Shown here: positions 18,678 to 27,735 of the stretch, piece after piece
Numbering within the stretch: the stretch's first letter is position 1
Layout of the letters: each line of letters starts with the position of its first letter
Origin: CAWEFA01 sp963808135
GTDB taxonomy: Bacteria; Bacteroidota; Bacteroidia; Bacteroidales; DTGW01
DNA length: 64,000 nucleotides
Reading direction: 5' to 3'
Assembly: GCA_963808135.1 (NCBI GenBank)
Contig: CAWEFA010000124.1
Coordinates: 62,001-126,000 of the forward strand
The notes under the pieces: model-generated
What the model was told of the DNA's origin: nothing
The model's input: the letters and a program-made list of their open reading frames with translations, nothing else
Database searches by the model: none
Translations under genes and position numbers: made by a program

Positions 18678-20131
18678 TTAACGGATAAATAAGAATTGAA
18701 CAAAAATAAATATAGGTAACAGGATTAAAAGAGACAATGCCATGTAGCCAAAAAACGATGGCATTTTAATATTATTCTCTTCGGCAATTGCCTTAATCAT
18801 CATGTTTGGAGCGTTGCCAATATAAGTAATTGCCCCCATAAATGATGTGCCTGCAGTTATTGCGATAAGTGTTGTTGGTATAACATTGGTCATAAATAAA
18901 TTTGGCGCCATATGTAAGGCAGAAGCAGGAGTGGCAGCAGTTTTAAAAAAAACCAGGTATGCAGGAGCACTGTCGAGGAAGGCCGATAATCCGCCGGAAA
19001 GCCAATAATACATGCCGTTTGCCGGATGACCTTCTTTATTTGTCAAGCTATTAATAATAAAACTCATCGTCCCTTCTTTTCCGGCGCTCAGCATGGCAAT
19101 AAGCGGAGCCATACATATAAAAATTGCCATAAATAATTTTCCTACTTCTATAATCGGGCGCCAGGTAAAATTATTCAGCGACCTTATTTCTTTAGTGGTT
19201 ATATTTACAGAGACAAAAGTAATAGTAAGCAATAATAATATTTCTATTAGTTCGCTTAAAGGAATAGGTACATGGTAAAGAATAAACGCTGTGCCAAAAT
19301 CAAAACTCGAAAGAACTACCACAAATATTGTAAAAACCAGCAATATTATATTCCATATACCGTCAATACGTATTTTACTTTTAACCTTGTATATTGGTTT
19401 AACAGGTTCTTTTTTATAATATATTAAATCGATAATATAGTAAATGACAATAAGCAAGATTGTAACCAGGGCAGTGGGAACAAGCAATTTACTTATTGGC
19501 CAGAAAAAAGGGACTTTGTTTATGAAACCCATTAGTAATGGTGGGTTTCCAAAGGGAGTAAGTGAACCTCCAATGTTGCCAACAATAAATATAAAAAATA
19601 CAATTGTATGAACTTTATATTTTCTCCATGAATTTGCCTGGATAATCATCCTTATTAGTAGAACAGCTGTACCTATAGTTCCCAGCCAACTAGAAATGAT
19701 TGCCCCGATAAATAATAATATTACATTAACTTTTGGGGTTCCATCATGTTCGCCTTCAAGAGCAATACCGCCAGTTATTGTAAATACTGCAAGTAATAAA
19801 AAAATAAATGGAAAAAATTGATCGAACATGACCGAAAGAAAAGTAATAAAGCTTGTGCCTGGCCCTTGTGAAATTCCGATACCTGTTAATACAATGACAC
19901 TCCAGAACAAGGCGACTTTTCCATAATGTTTTCTCCAGAAATCAGGCAGCAATAATGGAAACAACGCAATTGACAAGATAATACCCAAAAATGGCAAACC
20001 CCAAAACGGTGACAAGATTGAACCATTTAATCCGGTATTTATCATTTCTGTTGAATTAATCTCTTTACAAAAAACAGGTCGGGTTAGCCCGAGAATAAAA
20101 TTAAAAATAATATTAAATAAATTCTTTTCAT
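18678..20131 (-). pseudogene. nhaD: NhaD-like Na+/H+ antiporter (ArsB/NhaD superfamily), frameshifted after the signal segment
   Basis: The main frame begins at the ATG at 20045 (MINTGLNGSILSPFWGLPF) and encodes 455 aa with about 12 membrane segments and the superfamily motifs GNIGGSLTPFGNPPLLMGF and SAFLDSAPAYLVFF. Upstream, an ATG at 20131 starts MKRIYLILFLILFSG and then hits a stop, while the +1 frame from there reads LTRPVFCKEINSTE straight into MINTGLNG. One missing base in the GGG near 20088-20090 explains both, so the true protein has an extra N-terminal signal-like segment. Family members exchange sodium for protons. If cells use the internal ATG, a shorter protein may still be made. 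The order on the strand is terminator, structured leader, then this gene. Confidence 0.8.
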
Positions 20132-20149
20132 TTTAAATATTTAAAAAAC

Positions 20150-20221
20150 AAGGTAACAGTTGAAGCCAACTATTCGCATTGTTGTTTTTTCTGTTACCTT
20201 GGAACTCTATAAAATAGAGTT
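20150..20221 (-). promoter_or_regulatory. Two-hairpin leader before the antiporter gene
   Basis: On the minus strand, AACTCTAT/ATAGAGTT (20203-20221) forms a tight hairpin. It is followed by AAGGTAACAG (20191-20200) pairing with CTGTTACCTT (20150-20159) across a 31-base loop, then GTTTTTT. This looks like an attenuator or riboswitch-type leader that ends about 18 bases before the ATG at 20131. I do not recognise a known riboswitch family in it. Confidence 0.5.
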
Positions 20222-20272
20222 TTAAAAACACACTTTAAAAATATGATTTAATAATCAAATTAAGTTTTTTCA

Positions 20273-20310
20273 AACAAAAGCCGTTAATCCTTTAATTAAC
20301 GGCTTTTGTT
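20273..20310 (-). terminator. Terminator of the third Amt gene
   Basis: AACAAAAGCCGTTAAT (20273-20288) pairs perfectly with ATTAACGGCTTTTGTT (20295-20310) around a 6-base loop. It lies about 45 bases past the Amt stop at 20356. Confidence 0.8.
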
Positions 20311-20355
20311 ATTTGATTAAAAACTACCATGATATTAAAGAACCGTCTTTTTATA

Positions 20356-21906
20356 TTATCTTGAAAGAGGCGTTTCTGCAGCTTTATCCATTTTGATACC
20401 GGCATAACCTTCAACACCCATTTCAGGAATGTCAAGACCTTCCATTTCCGTATTAGCAGAAACCCTGTTGCCAACACCAGCGCCAATGAGCTTAAATATT
20501 ATATAACTTACTGCGCCAATTACGATAAAGTTTGTTGTAACCCCAATTAATTCTGCTGTAAACTGGGAAGCATCGCCAAAGAATAATCCTCTTACGGTAC
20601 CCGCAACACCATTCCAACCATCGCCGTAGGTTCCATCTGCAAATAAGCCTAAAGCCAAACATCCCCATGCACCGTTTATACCATGCACTGCAACAGCTCC
20701 AACAGGATCGTCTACTTTTAGCTTTCTTTCTACAAAGAAAGCTCCTTCAACTGCTAGCAAACCGGAAACAAGACCAATCAAGCCTGCACACTGTACATTT
20801 ACAAATGCGCAAGGCGCTGTAATTGCAACCAAACCAGCAAGCAAACCGTTAACCATCATTGTTGGGTCAGGTTTTTTACTGCGATAAATCCACATCCAAA
20901 GCGTTGCAGCAATTGCACCCATTATTGAAGCGATTAGTGTATTTACAGCAACAACGGAAATTCTTAAATCAGTTCCTGCCAATGTTGAGCCGGGGTTAAA
21001 CCCAAACCATCCGAATGCAAGAATAATTGCGCCAACAACGGCCATTGGGATATTGTGTCCAGGAATGGCATTGGGCGAACCGTTCTTGTTATATTTACCA
21101 ATACGTGGGCCTAATATCCATGCGCCAACAAGCGCTATTACACCACCTGTCATGTGTACAACTGATGAACCGGCAAAATCAACATGACCATGGCCTAAGT
21201 GGAAATTTGAGCCTAACTGGGACAACCAGCCGCCGCCCCATACCCAGTTTCCAAAAAGCGGGTAGATTATTGCCCCAACAACTACGCCATAAATTGTGAA
21301 AGAAAGAAATTTCCATCTTTCCGACATAGCTCCTGTTGGTATAGTAGCGGCGGTATCCATAAATACAACCTGGAACAGGAAAAGGGTGAAAACACCAACA
21401 TCATAAACGCCTGAAAGAAAAAACCCTTTGGTGCCGATCAATCCGAATGCATGACCGAACAAGTGTATCGTAAATTCCTGGTTTAAACCGTCAAAGCCAC
21501 CCAATGTTCCTAAAGGGCCAACCCCTCCAAACATGATAGCAAATCCGCAAACCCAGAATCCAAAAACGCCAAGCCCGTAAACAAATAAGTTCATTGCCAT
21601 CGTATGGGCAGCATTTTTAGCTCGGGTCAACCCTGTTTCAACCATTGCAAAACCAGCTTGCATAAAGAAAACAAGGAACCCGGTAATTAATGTCCATACA
21701 ATGTTAATAGCAATTTTGTTATGTCCAATTTGATTTGCTAATTCCGCTATTGTTGGTTCACCAGCTTTTGCAGCCTGAACATCACTTGTATTGCCTGTTA
21801 CCGTACCACTGGGGTCGGGCTTCTTCTCCGCCATCGCTGTGCTTAATACTGAAGAGCATACAAACGCGGCGATCAGGCAAAATAATAATATATGTATTTT
21901 TTTCAT
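20356..21906 (-). CDS. amt: Ammonium transporter paralogue 3 (divergent subtype)
   Basis: The 516-aa protein has a signal peptide (MKKIHILLFCLIAAFVC), a polar linker of about 50 residues, then the Amt channel: FMQAGFAMVETGLTRAKNA, GAMSERWKF, GSSVVHMTGGV (first twin His) and AVHGINGAWG (second twin His). Unlike the other two Amts it has the longer MEP/Amt type of N-terminal linker and ends GLDIPEMGVEGYAGIKMDK, so it belongs to another subtype and is not a recent copy. It follows PII-3 by 40 bases and the small outer-membrane gene before that, probably as a three-gene operon. Confidence 0.93.
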   Translation of the reverse strand: MKKIHILLFCLIAAFVCSSVLSTAMAEKKPDPSGTVTGNTSDVQAAKAGEPTIAELANQIGHNKIAINIVWTLITGFLVFFMQAGFAMVETGLTRAKNAAHTMAMNLFVYGLGVFGFWVCGFAIMFGGVGPLGTLGGFDGLNQEFTIHLFGHAFGLIGTKGFFLSGVYDVGVFTLFLFQVVFMDTAATIPTGAMSERWKFLSFTIYGVVVGAIIYPLFGNWVWGGGWLSQLGSNFHLGHGHVDFAGSSVVHMTGGVIALVGAWILGPRIGKYNKNGSPNAIPGHNIPMAVVGAIILAFGWFGFNPGSTLAGTDLRISVVAVNTLIASIMGAIAATLWMWIYRSKKPDPTMMVNGLLAGLVAITAPCAFVNVQCAGLIGLVSGLLAVEGAFFVERKLKVDDPVGAVAVHGINGAWGCLALGLFADGTYGDGWNGVAGTVRGLFFGDASQFTAELIGVTTNFIVIGAVSYIIFKLIGAGVGNRVSANTEMEGLDIPEMGVEGYAGIKMDKAAETPLSR

Positions 21907-21946
21907 AATCTTATATTTTTATTTGTTAAATACTATTTAAACTGAC

Positions 21947-22306
21947 TTATTTTTCGTAATCCCCTTTTAAGGATTCATCACCGCTTTGTTTCGTCCTGAT
22001 TTTCCAAGCCTCGTCCACAGGGGTAACAAAAATTCTTCCATCGCCCACCTCTCCGGTATATGCAACCTGAAGTATGCAATCGACGGTTTTTTTCACATTC
22101 TGATCGCGAACGATAATTTCTAATGTTCTTCGTGAAATATAAGCAGTGTCCAAGTTAGTACCTCTGTACATTTGATTAGACTTTTTCTTCTCATTGCCCA
22201 CGCCAATCGAATCCCAGTATGAAAAGAAATCGATGTCGATATCATGCAATGCTTGTTTAACTTCTTCGAACTTAGAAGTTCTAATAATTGCTTCAATTTT
22301 CTTCAT
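21947..22306 (-). CDS. PII nitrogen regulatory protein, paralogue 3
   Basis: The 119-aa PII protein begins MKKIEAIIRTSKFEEVKQAL and has the B-loop TGEVGDGRIF, where the usual Lys is Arg. The C-loop reads KIRTKQSG. Its T-loop (GNEKKKSNQMYRGTNL) is longer than in the other two, has Glu for Gln39, and has Leu at the Tyr51 position, so it cannot be uridylylated in the classical way. It is the middle gene of an outer-membrane protein, PII and Amt string. A distinct T-loop next to a distinct Amt suggests a dedicated pair. Confidence 0.9.
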   Translation of the reverse strand: MKKIEAIIRTSKFEEVKQALHDIDIDFFSYWDSIGVGNEKKKSNQMYRGTNLDTAYISRRTLEIIVRDQNVKKTVDCILQVAYTGEVGDGRIFVTPVDEAWKIRTKQSGDESLKGDYEK

Positions 22307-22336
22307 AACGTTCTATTTTAAAGGTTATTAATATGT

Positions 22337-23113
22337 TCAGAAATTTATATCTAATTGCGTTGAAAAGCTGTTTGCATTAAAATCGTTTGTATTATATGTT
22401 ACTTTTTTATTATTCCATATATCATATGCGAAAATAACCGATACATTTTTCGAGAAAGCCCAGGAAAACCCAAAACTTGTTCCACCAAGAAAACTTCTGC
22501 CTCCCTGATAATCGACAGCAAACCATAGTTTATCCGAAATTTCTGTCATGGTCCTGTCCCATGACAATAAAAGGCCACTATTGGCTTTGTTGTTATTTTC
22601 ATCTATAAGGATTTTTTTATTCCCCGAGTAGTAGCCAACAGAGATACGTCCTACAACAGGAAGCGTTTTGGCAATAAGACCATAAATAATATTATAATTT
22701 GTAAAATTATTTTTTAGGCCTACATTCCAAATCCCGACCGCAACGGCAGGACAAAATTTAAAAAGCGAATCTTCAGGCGTTCCTATTTTAGCATTAAAAT
22801 AAAACGGGTAATCATCGTAAACGCTATCGCCCATTGATAAAAAATCGACCCCGACCTCGCCTTGTAATTTGCCAAAGGGCAAGAATCCTGCGGTTAAGCC
22901 TGCATCGTAAATGCCAGCTCCCCGCACTCCATTAATCTTTTCTGTTCTGATATAATTATCCAAACCGAGGTGAAAAGTTTTAAATCCCTGGATATTTGTC
23001 GAAGGTATCCAAATTTGAGTTGAAGGTGTAGCTTTTACTACACTAACCGATAACGTCAATCCGAATGCCGTCACAAGGACAATCATTCCGAAAAATTTTG
23101 TTAATGTTCTCAT
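22337..23113 (-). CDS. Predicted outer-membrane beta-barrel protein, 258 aa
   Basis: The product has a cleavable signal peptide (MRTLTKFFGMIVLVTAFGLT to about residue 29) and then alternating aromatic/glycine strands ending in FSTQLDINF, a typical barrel terminus. It contains no motif that I can name. It lies 30 bases upstream of PII-3 and Amt-3 on the same strand, which suggests a co-transcribed unit and perhaps a role in ammonium or amine entry through the outer membrane. That role is inference. It could also be an unrelated porin-like protein. Confidence 0.7.
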   Translation of the reverse strand: MRTLTKFFGMIVLVTAFGLTLSVSVVKATPSTQIWIPSTNIQGFKTFHLGLDNYIRTEKINGVRGAGIYDAGLTAGFLPFGKLQGEVGVDFLSMGDSVYDDYPFYFNAKIGTPEDSLFKFCPAVAVGIWNVGLKNNFTNYNIIYGLIAKTLPVVGRISVGYYSGNKKILIDENNNKANSGLLLSWDRTMTEISDKLWFAVDYQGGRSFLGGTSFGFSWAFSKNVSVIFAYDIWNNKKVTYNTNDFNANSFSTQLDINF

Positions 23114-23797
23114 CTTTTTGATTCTTTTTAGTAATTATTAATTTTAATTTCTCGACAAATATATTAAATATTTTTATTACCCCCACTATTTTATATATTT
23201 ATTTTTATTTTTATTGTTTATTTTGTTTCTAATAATTGTTTTTATGAGTTAAAATTTATTTTAATATTTAATTTTTAATTGTAACCTTATTTTTATGATT
23301 TTATTAGATATTTTAATTGTTGTATTACATTTAGTTATAAATAATCATTTATTTGTTTTAATTTATAGTTATTTTAACTTATTTAATTTCATATCATAAT
23401 TAAAATGTCATTATTGGTTACAATTAGTAATTTATAATAATTAGATGAGTAATGTTTTTTTTTAAACGGTTCAATTGCTTAAATCATAAAATAAACATAA
23501 TGTTATTAAAGTTAAATTTAAGGTTTTGACAATTATTAAGCATCATGGGTCGTAATAACAATCTTTTCTCAAAAATTATTAGTTATAACAAAATGCACTT
23601 CAAGTTGCTGAAATATTAATAATTTCAGGTGTATTTGTTACCTTTGATAATTAATTAATACTATAAATTAAATTTAAAAAATTTACAGTATTGGAAAACT
23701 CACACCGAAAGAATGGATATTAAAGGCAGTTTGTAATGATATTTCAATTAATCCAATACTGAATTCTGTTGATGATGCGCTTAATAAAATAGTAGAA
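23114..23797. other. AT-rich gap with a coding-like remnant before lpxB
   Basis: Most of these 684 bases are AT-rich and empty. A TACCTTTG box near 23640 may be the -7 element for lpxB. The last 130 bases before lpxB read, in its frame and without a stop, as IGKLTPKEWILKAVCNDI and onward, but no start codon precedes them; earlier codons are stops. It may be a remnant. Confidence 0.4.
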
Positions 23798-24910
23798 ATG
23801 AAATATTACATAATTGCCGGTGAAGCATCGGGTGATCTGCACGGATCGAACCTAATGAAATCTTTAAAAATGGTTGACCCCGTTTCAGAATTCCGTTTCA
23901 TGGGTGGTGATTTGATGACGGCACAGGGAGGCAAACTTGTAATGCATTACCGCAATATGGCATATATGGGCTTAGATGCCATATTTCACCTAAAAACAGT
24001 ATTGCAGCGGATGAAGTTCTGCAAAAATGATATTATTTCATGGCGTCCTGATGTAATTATTTTAATCGATTTTGCGGGATTTAACCTTCCAATCGCCGAA
24101 TTTGCCCACAACAAAGGAATTAAAACTTTCTATTATATTTCTCCAAAGGTATGGGCATGGAAGGAATCGAGGGTGAAAAAACTCAAAAAATTTGTCGATA
24201 AAATTTTTGTTATTTTACCATTTGAAGTTGGATATTTCAAAAAGTTTCAGATAGATGTCGAATATCATGGCAATCCTTTGGTTGATGCCATTCATGAGTT
24301 TCAAGCAAAAAAATCCGACTTTAATACTTTTATCAAAAATAACAATCTCGATGAACGTCCCATCATTGCAATTGTAGCCGGAAGCCGGTTTGGTGAAATC
24401 AAGCGATTGCTGCCCGAAATGATTAAAGCCATTGGGGATAAAATAGAATATCAACTTGTAATAGCAGGCGCACCCGCAATTCCCTTGGATTTTTACAAAA
24501 AATTTATTGCCGGGCATAATATTAAAATTGTATTTGGACAAACTTATGAACTTATATCCAACTCAACCCTTGCAATTGTAACATCAGGTACTGCAACCCT
24601 CGAAACAGCTATGCTTAAAACGCCTGAAGTAGTTGTTTTTAAAACACACCCGATTACTTATTTTATAGGCAGATCGCTTGTAAAAATTGAATTTTTTTCA
24701 TTAGTGAACCTTATTATGCAACGCCAGGTAGTTAAAGAACTTCTCCAATTTCATTTAGCAGATAACATACTCAAAGAAGTTGATAAAATTATAACCAACG
24801 ACTTGTACCGAGAAAAAATGTTACATGATTTTGACACGATAGAACGAATGTTAGGAAAACAAGGCGTTTCGGACAGAATAGCACAAAAAATGGCAACTTT
24901 ACTCAGATAA
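23798..24910 (+). CDS. lpxB: Lipid-A-disaccharide synthase
   Basis: The 370-aa GT19 enzyme joins UDP-2,3-diacyl-GlcN and lipid X to form the lipid A disaccharide at the inner-membrane surface. The N-terminus MKYYIIAGEASGDLHGSNLM is diagnostic, followed by FMGGDLM and ISPKVWAWKESRVKKL (about residues 116-131). YHGNPLVDAI and the glycine-rich VTSGTATLETAM complete the family pattern. The length matches the family. It starts the rightward trio with an aldo/keto reductase and a glycosidase, but the function of those two is not obviously tied to lipid A. Confidence 0.95.
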   Translation: MKYYIIAGEASGDLHGSNLMKSLKMVDPVSEFRFMGGDLMTAQGGKLVMHYRNMAYMGLDAIFHLKTVLQRMKFCKNDIISWRPDVIILIDFAGFNLPIAEFAHNKGIKTFYYISPKVWAWKESRVKKLKKFVDKIFVILPFEVGYFKKFQIDVEYHGNPLVDAIHEFQAKKSDFNTFIKNNNLDERPIIAIVAGSRFGEIKRLLPEMIKAIGDKIEYQLVIAGAPAIPLDFYKKFIAGHNIKIVFGQTYELISNSTLAIVTSGTATLETAMLKTPEVVVFKTHPITYFIGRSLVKIEFFSLVNLIMQRQVVKELLQFHLADNILKEVDKIITNDLYREKMLHDFDTIERMLGKQGVSDRIAQKMATLLR

Positions 24911-24936
24911 TCGTTTATCTTAAAAATTTAAAAACT

Positions 24937-25770
24937 ATGGACATAACAGATATATCGGGGTTCACGCTTTTATACAATAATGTAAGAATGCCGTACTTTG
25001 GTTTGGGCGTATTCCAAACCAGCGAAGGAAAAGAAGTTATTGATTCTGTTTCTTATGCACTAAAAGTCGGTTACAGGCATATTGATACCGCCTCGGCTTA
25101 TGGAAACGAAAAAGGCGTTGGTATAGCAATTGCCAATAGCGGGATTAATCGTGAAGAAATTTTTGTTACAAGCAAGGTTTGGAATTCCGACCAGGGTTAT
25201 GATTCAACTTTAAAAGCTTACGATAATAGCCTTAAAAGGTTGGGGTTTGATTATCTCGATCTTTTCCTTGTTCATTGGCCTGTAAAAGGCAAATATAAAG
25301 AAACCTGGCATGCGCTGGAAACTTTATACAAACAAGGCCGGGTTAAGGCAATCGGGATAAGTAATTTTCTTAAGCATCATCTTGAAGACTTGTTAAATTC
25401 CGCTGAAATTGTACCAATGGTGAATCAAATGGAGTTTCATCCTTATCTTATTCAACAGGAATTGGTGGATTTTTGTAAAGCTCACAAAATCCAATATGAG
25501 GCTTGGAGCCCATTAATTCAGGGTGAAATTTTCAATGTCGAATTAATTAACCGGTTGGCTCAAAAATATAATAAGAATGCAGCGCAAATTGTATTGCGAT
25601 GGGATTTGCAAAAGGGGGTTGTTACAATTCCAAAATCGGTTAAACCTGAAAGGATTTTATCAAATTCCAAAATTTTCGATTTTGAACTTACGGGAGATGA
25701 TATGAGGGCAATTGATTCGCTCAATAGCAATAAAAGATTTGGCGCGGATCCTGATAATTTTCATTTCTGA
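24937..25770 (+). CDS. Aldo/keto reductase (2,5-diketo-D-gluconate reductase-like)
   Basis: The 277-aa protein is an NADPH-dependent AKR barrel enzyme that reduces aldehydes and ketones. It has the family core motifs GYRHIDTASAYGNEKGVG (catalytic Asp and Tyr), VTSKVW (Lys), DLFLVHWPV, IGISNF, and the NADP site IPKSVKPERILSN. Its substrate is not clear; its sequence is closest to the small AKR5-type reductases of bacteria. It starts 27 bases after lpxB, so it is probably co-transcribed, and the GH5-like gene follows after 68 bases. Confidence 0.9.
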   Translation: MDITDISGFTLLYNNVRMPYFGLGVFQTSEGKEVIDSVSYALKVGYRHIDTASAYGNEKGVGIAIANSGINREEIFVTSKVWNSDQGYDSTLKAYDNSLKRLGFDYLDLFLVHWPVKGKYKETWHALETLYKQGRVKAIGISNFLKHHLEDLLNSAEIVPMVNQMEFHPYLIQQELVDFCKAHKIQYEAWSPLIQGEIFNVELINRLAQKYNKNAAQIVLRWDLQKGVVTIPKSVKPERILSNSKIFDFELTGDDMRAIDSLNSNKRFGADPDNFHF

Positions 25771-25838
25771 TTTTATTTTTTTCAATTAGCTGAACAAACA
25801 ATTAAATTGAAGCCAGAAATATTGTTGAATATAAAAAG

Positions 25839-27674
25839 ATGTATAAGATGAAAATAACCGGAATAGTCAGTTTCTTAATGTTAAGCGTTTTATGTAATGC
25901 TAATAATAAAGGGTTTGAGAACTTTATAACAACTTCAGGATATAAATTAATGGATGGTAAAAATGAATTCCGTTTTTTGTCATTTAATGTGCCAAACCTT
26001 AATTATGTTGAAGACGAACTAAGCTTCACAACTGTTTATCCATACAGGTTGCCAGATGAATTTGAAATCAGGGACGCAATTACAAGTGTTAAAGAAATGG
26101 GCGGCCAGGTTGTTAGAATTTATACATTGGCTGTCAAAAATCCTGAATATCCCGACACAATTTCCTTTTATGTCAATTCGCCGGGTAATTTTAACGAAGA
26201 AGCTTTTAAGATAACCGACCTGATGTTAAGCATAGCCAATGAAATGGGAATAAGAATAATTTTCCCATTGTTAAATAATTGGCAATGGATGGGAGGCCGT
26301 CCACAATACGCTGCTTTCAGGGGAAAAGAAGCAGACGCATTTTGGACCGACCCACAACTGATTGCCGATTTCAAAAAAACAATATATTACGCTTTAAACA
26401 GGACAAATACAATTACTGGGGTTAAATATAAAAACGACAAGGCAATTTTATGCTGGGAAACAGGAAATGAGCTGGTTTGCCCTCAAAGCTGGACATCGGA
26501 AATAACACGTTATATAAAAAGCATCGACAAAAATCACCTGATAATGGATGGATATTATGCCATAGATGAGCGGCCTGTCAGGACAGAATCGGTTCTTGAA
26601 CCTTCAATCGACATTCTTTCATCGCACCATTATGAAGAAAATCCCTCAGAGCTTCGTGAAAATATTGAAAAAAATGTTGCAATAATTAATGGTCGTAAAC
26701 CTTATATTATCGGAGAATTTGGTTTTGAAAGCACATCGGCGCTGGATCAATCGCTTGATAAAATAATTGCGAATAATCAAATATCGGGGGCGCTTGTTTG
26801 GAGCTTACGATACCACAGAAGCGAAGGCGGTTTTTATTATCATACCGAACCAATGGGCATGGGTATTTATAAAGCTTATCACTGGCCGGGTTTTTCTTCA
26901 GGCAATGGGTATGATGAAATTAATTTTCTTAACATGTTCAGGAATAAAGCCTTTTTAATCCAACATAAAGAGCCTGCCGAAATAGCTGTACCAAAAAGTC
27001 CGATACTATTAAATATTGCCAATGTATATGATATAAACTGGAAAGGTTCTTCAGGAGCATCTGGTTACAACATAGAACGCTCAGGTTCGCCTGACGGGCC
27101 ATGGATTCAAGTAGGTTTTAATATTAGCGATGCTGAACATCCTTACTTCCCATTATTTCATGATAATACTGCTCAAATTGGAAGCACCTATTATTACAGG
27201 GTTTTAGCGACAAATTGCGCCGGAACCTCACTTCCATCAAATATAGCCGGGCCTGTTTTAGTTCAAAAACAAGCAATTATTGATAACATGGAAAACTTTG
27301 GGAGTTTGTTCGACAGCAAAAATGTATCAATAACTTCCGGCGATGATAGGAGTTTTAAGGAAGCCCCGGTTCGCATGTCGGGAAAACAAGGCAGTGAAAT
27401 TATTTACAATGTGCCGGGAAACATTGTCGGGATTAAGGTTTATTCGTTTGAAGACACCATACAACCAAGCCTTTCAATCTACGTTTCCAGCGATGGTAAA
27501 AATTATAGCAAACCCAAAATTCATATTAACGAGTATTCACAAGGAAGTGAAAACTATAATTACCGCATTCCTGTGCTCTATTCTTTTGATAACTTAATCG
27601 AAAAAGAATCATTTTTAAAAATAATTTTCGAAAATAAGGCACAAATAGCGAGGGTTGAAGTATATTATAAATAA
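25839..27674 (+). CDS. Secreted GH5-type glycosidase (mannanase-like) with C-terminal Fn3-like region
   Basis: The 611-aa product has an N-terminal signal peptide (hydrophobic, ending in about residue 21; the start could equally be the Met at 25848). The catalytic barrel carries the GH5 pattern: acid/base Glu211 in CWETGNEL and the nucleophile Glu293 in IIGEFGF. NNWQWMGG and LSSHHYEEN fit the mannanase branch of GH5. A region from about residue 385 to 475 resembles a fibronectin type III module (INWKGSSGASGYNIERSG), followed by a beta-rich C-terminus. No T9SS tail is evident. The likely substrate is a beta-mannan or related hemicellulose; that is inferred from the family. Confidence 0.85.
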   Translation: MYKMKITGIVSFLMLSVLCNANNKGFENFITTSGYKLMDGKNEFRFLSFNVPNLNYVEDELSFTTVYPYRLPDEFEIRDAITSVKEMGGQVVRIYTLAVKNPEYPDTISFYVNSPGNFNEEAFKITDLMLSIANEMGIRIIFPLLNNWQWMGGRPQYAAFRGKEADAFWTDPQLIADFKKTIYYALNRTNTITGVKYKNDKAILCWETGNELVCPQSWTSEITRYIKSIDKNHLIMDGYYAIDERPVRTESVLEPSIDILSSHHYEENPSELRENIEKNVAIINGRKPYIIGEFGFESTSALDQSLDKIIANNQISGALVWSLRYHRSEGGFYYHTEPMGMGIYKAYHWPGFSSGNGYDEINFLNMFRNKAFLIQHKEPAEIAVPKSPILLNIANVYDINWKGSSGASGYNIERSGSPDGPWIQVGFNISDAEHPYFPLFHDNTAQIGSTYYYRVLATNCAGTSLPSNIAGPVLVQKQAIIDNMENFGSLFDSKNVSITSGDDRSFKEAPVRMSGKQGSEIIYNVPGNIVGIKVYSFEDTIQPSLSIYVSSDGKNYSKPKIHINEYSQGSENYNYRIPVLYSFDNLIEKESFLKIIFENKAQIARVEVYYK

Positions 27675-27724
27675 AATAACAAAAACGCCGGATATAATCT
27701 ATTATCCGGCGTTTTTGTTATTTT
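27673..27724. terminator. Strong bidirectional terminator between the GH5 gene and dnaK
   Basis: AAAATAACAAAAACGCCGG pairs with CCGGCGTTTTTGTTATTTT (about 22 base pairs, 8-base loop). It ends both the plus-strand glycosidase gene and the minus-strand dnaK, which converge here. Confidence 0.9.
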
Positions 27725-27735
27725 CTCTCTAAAGT

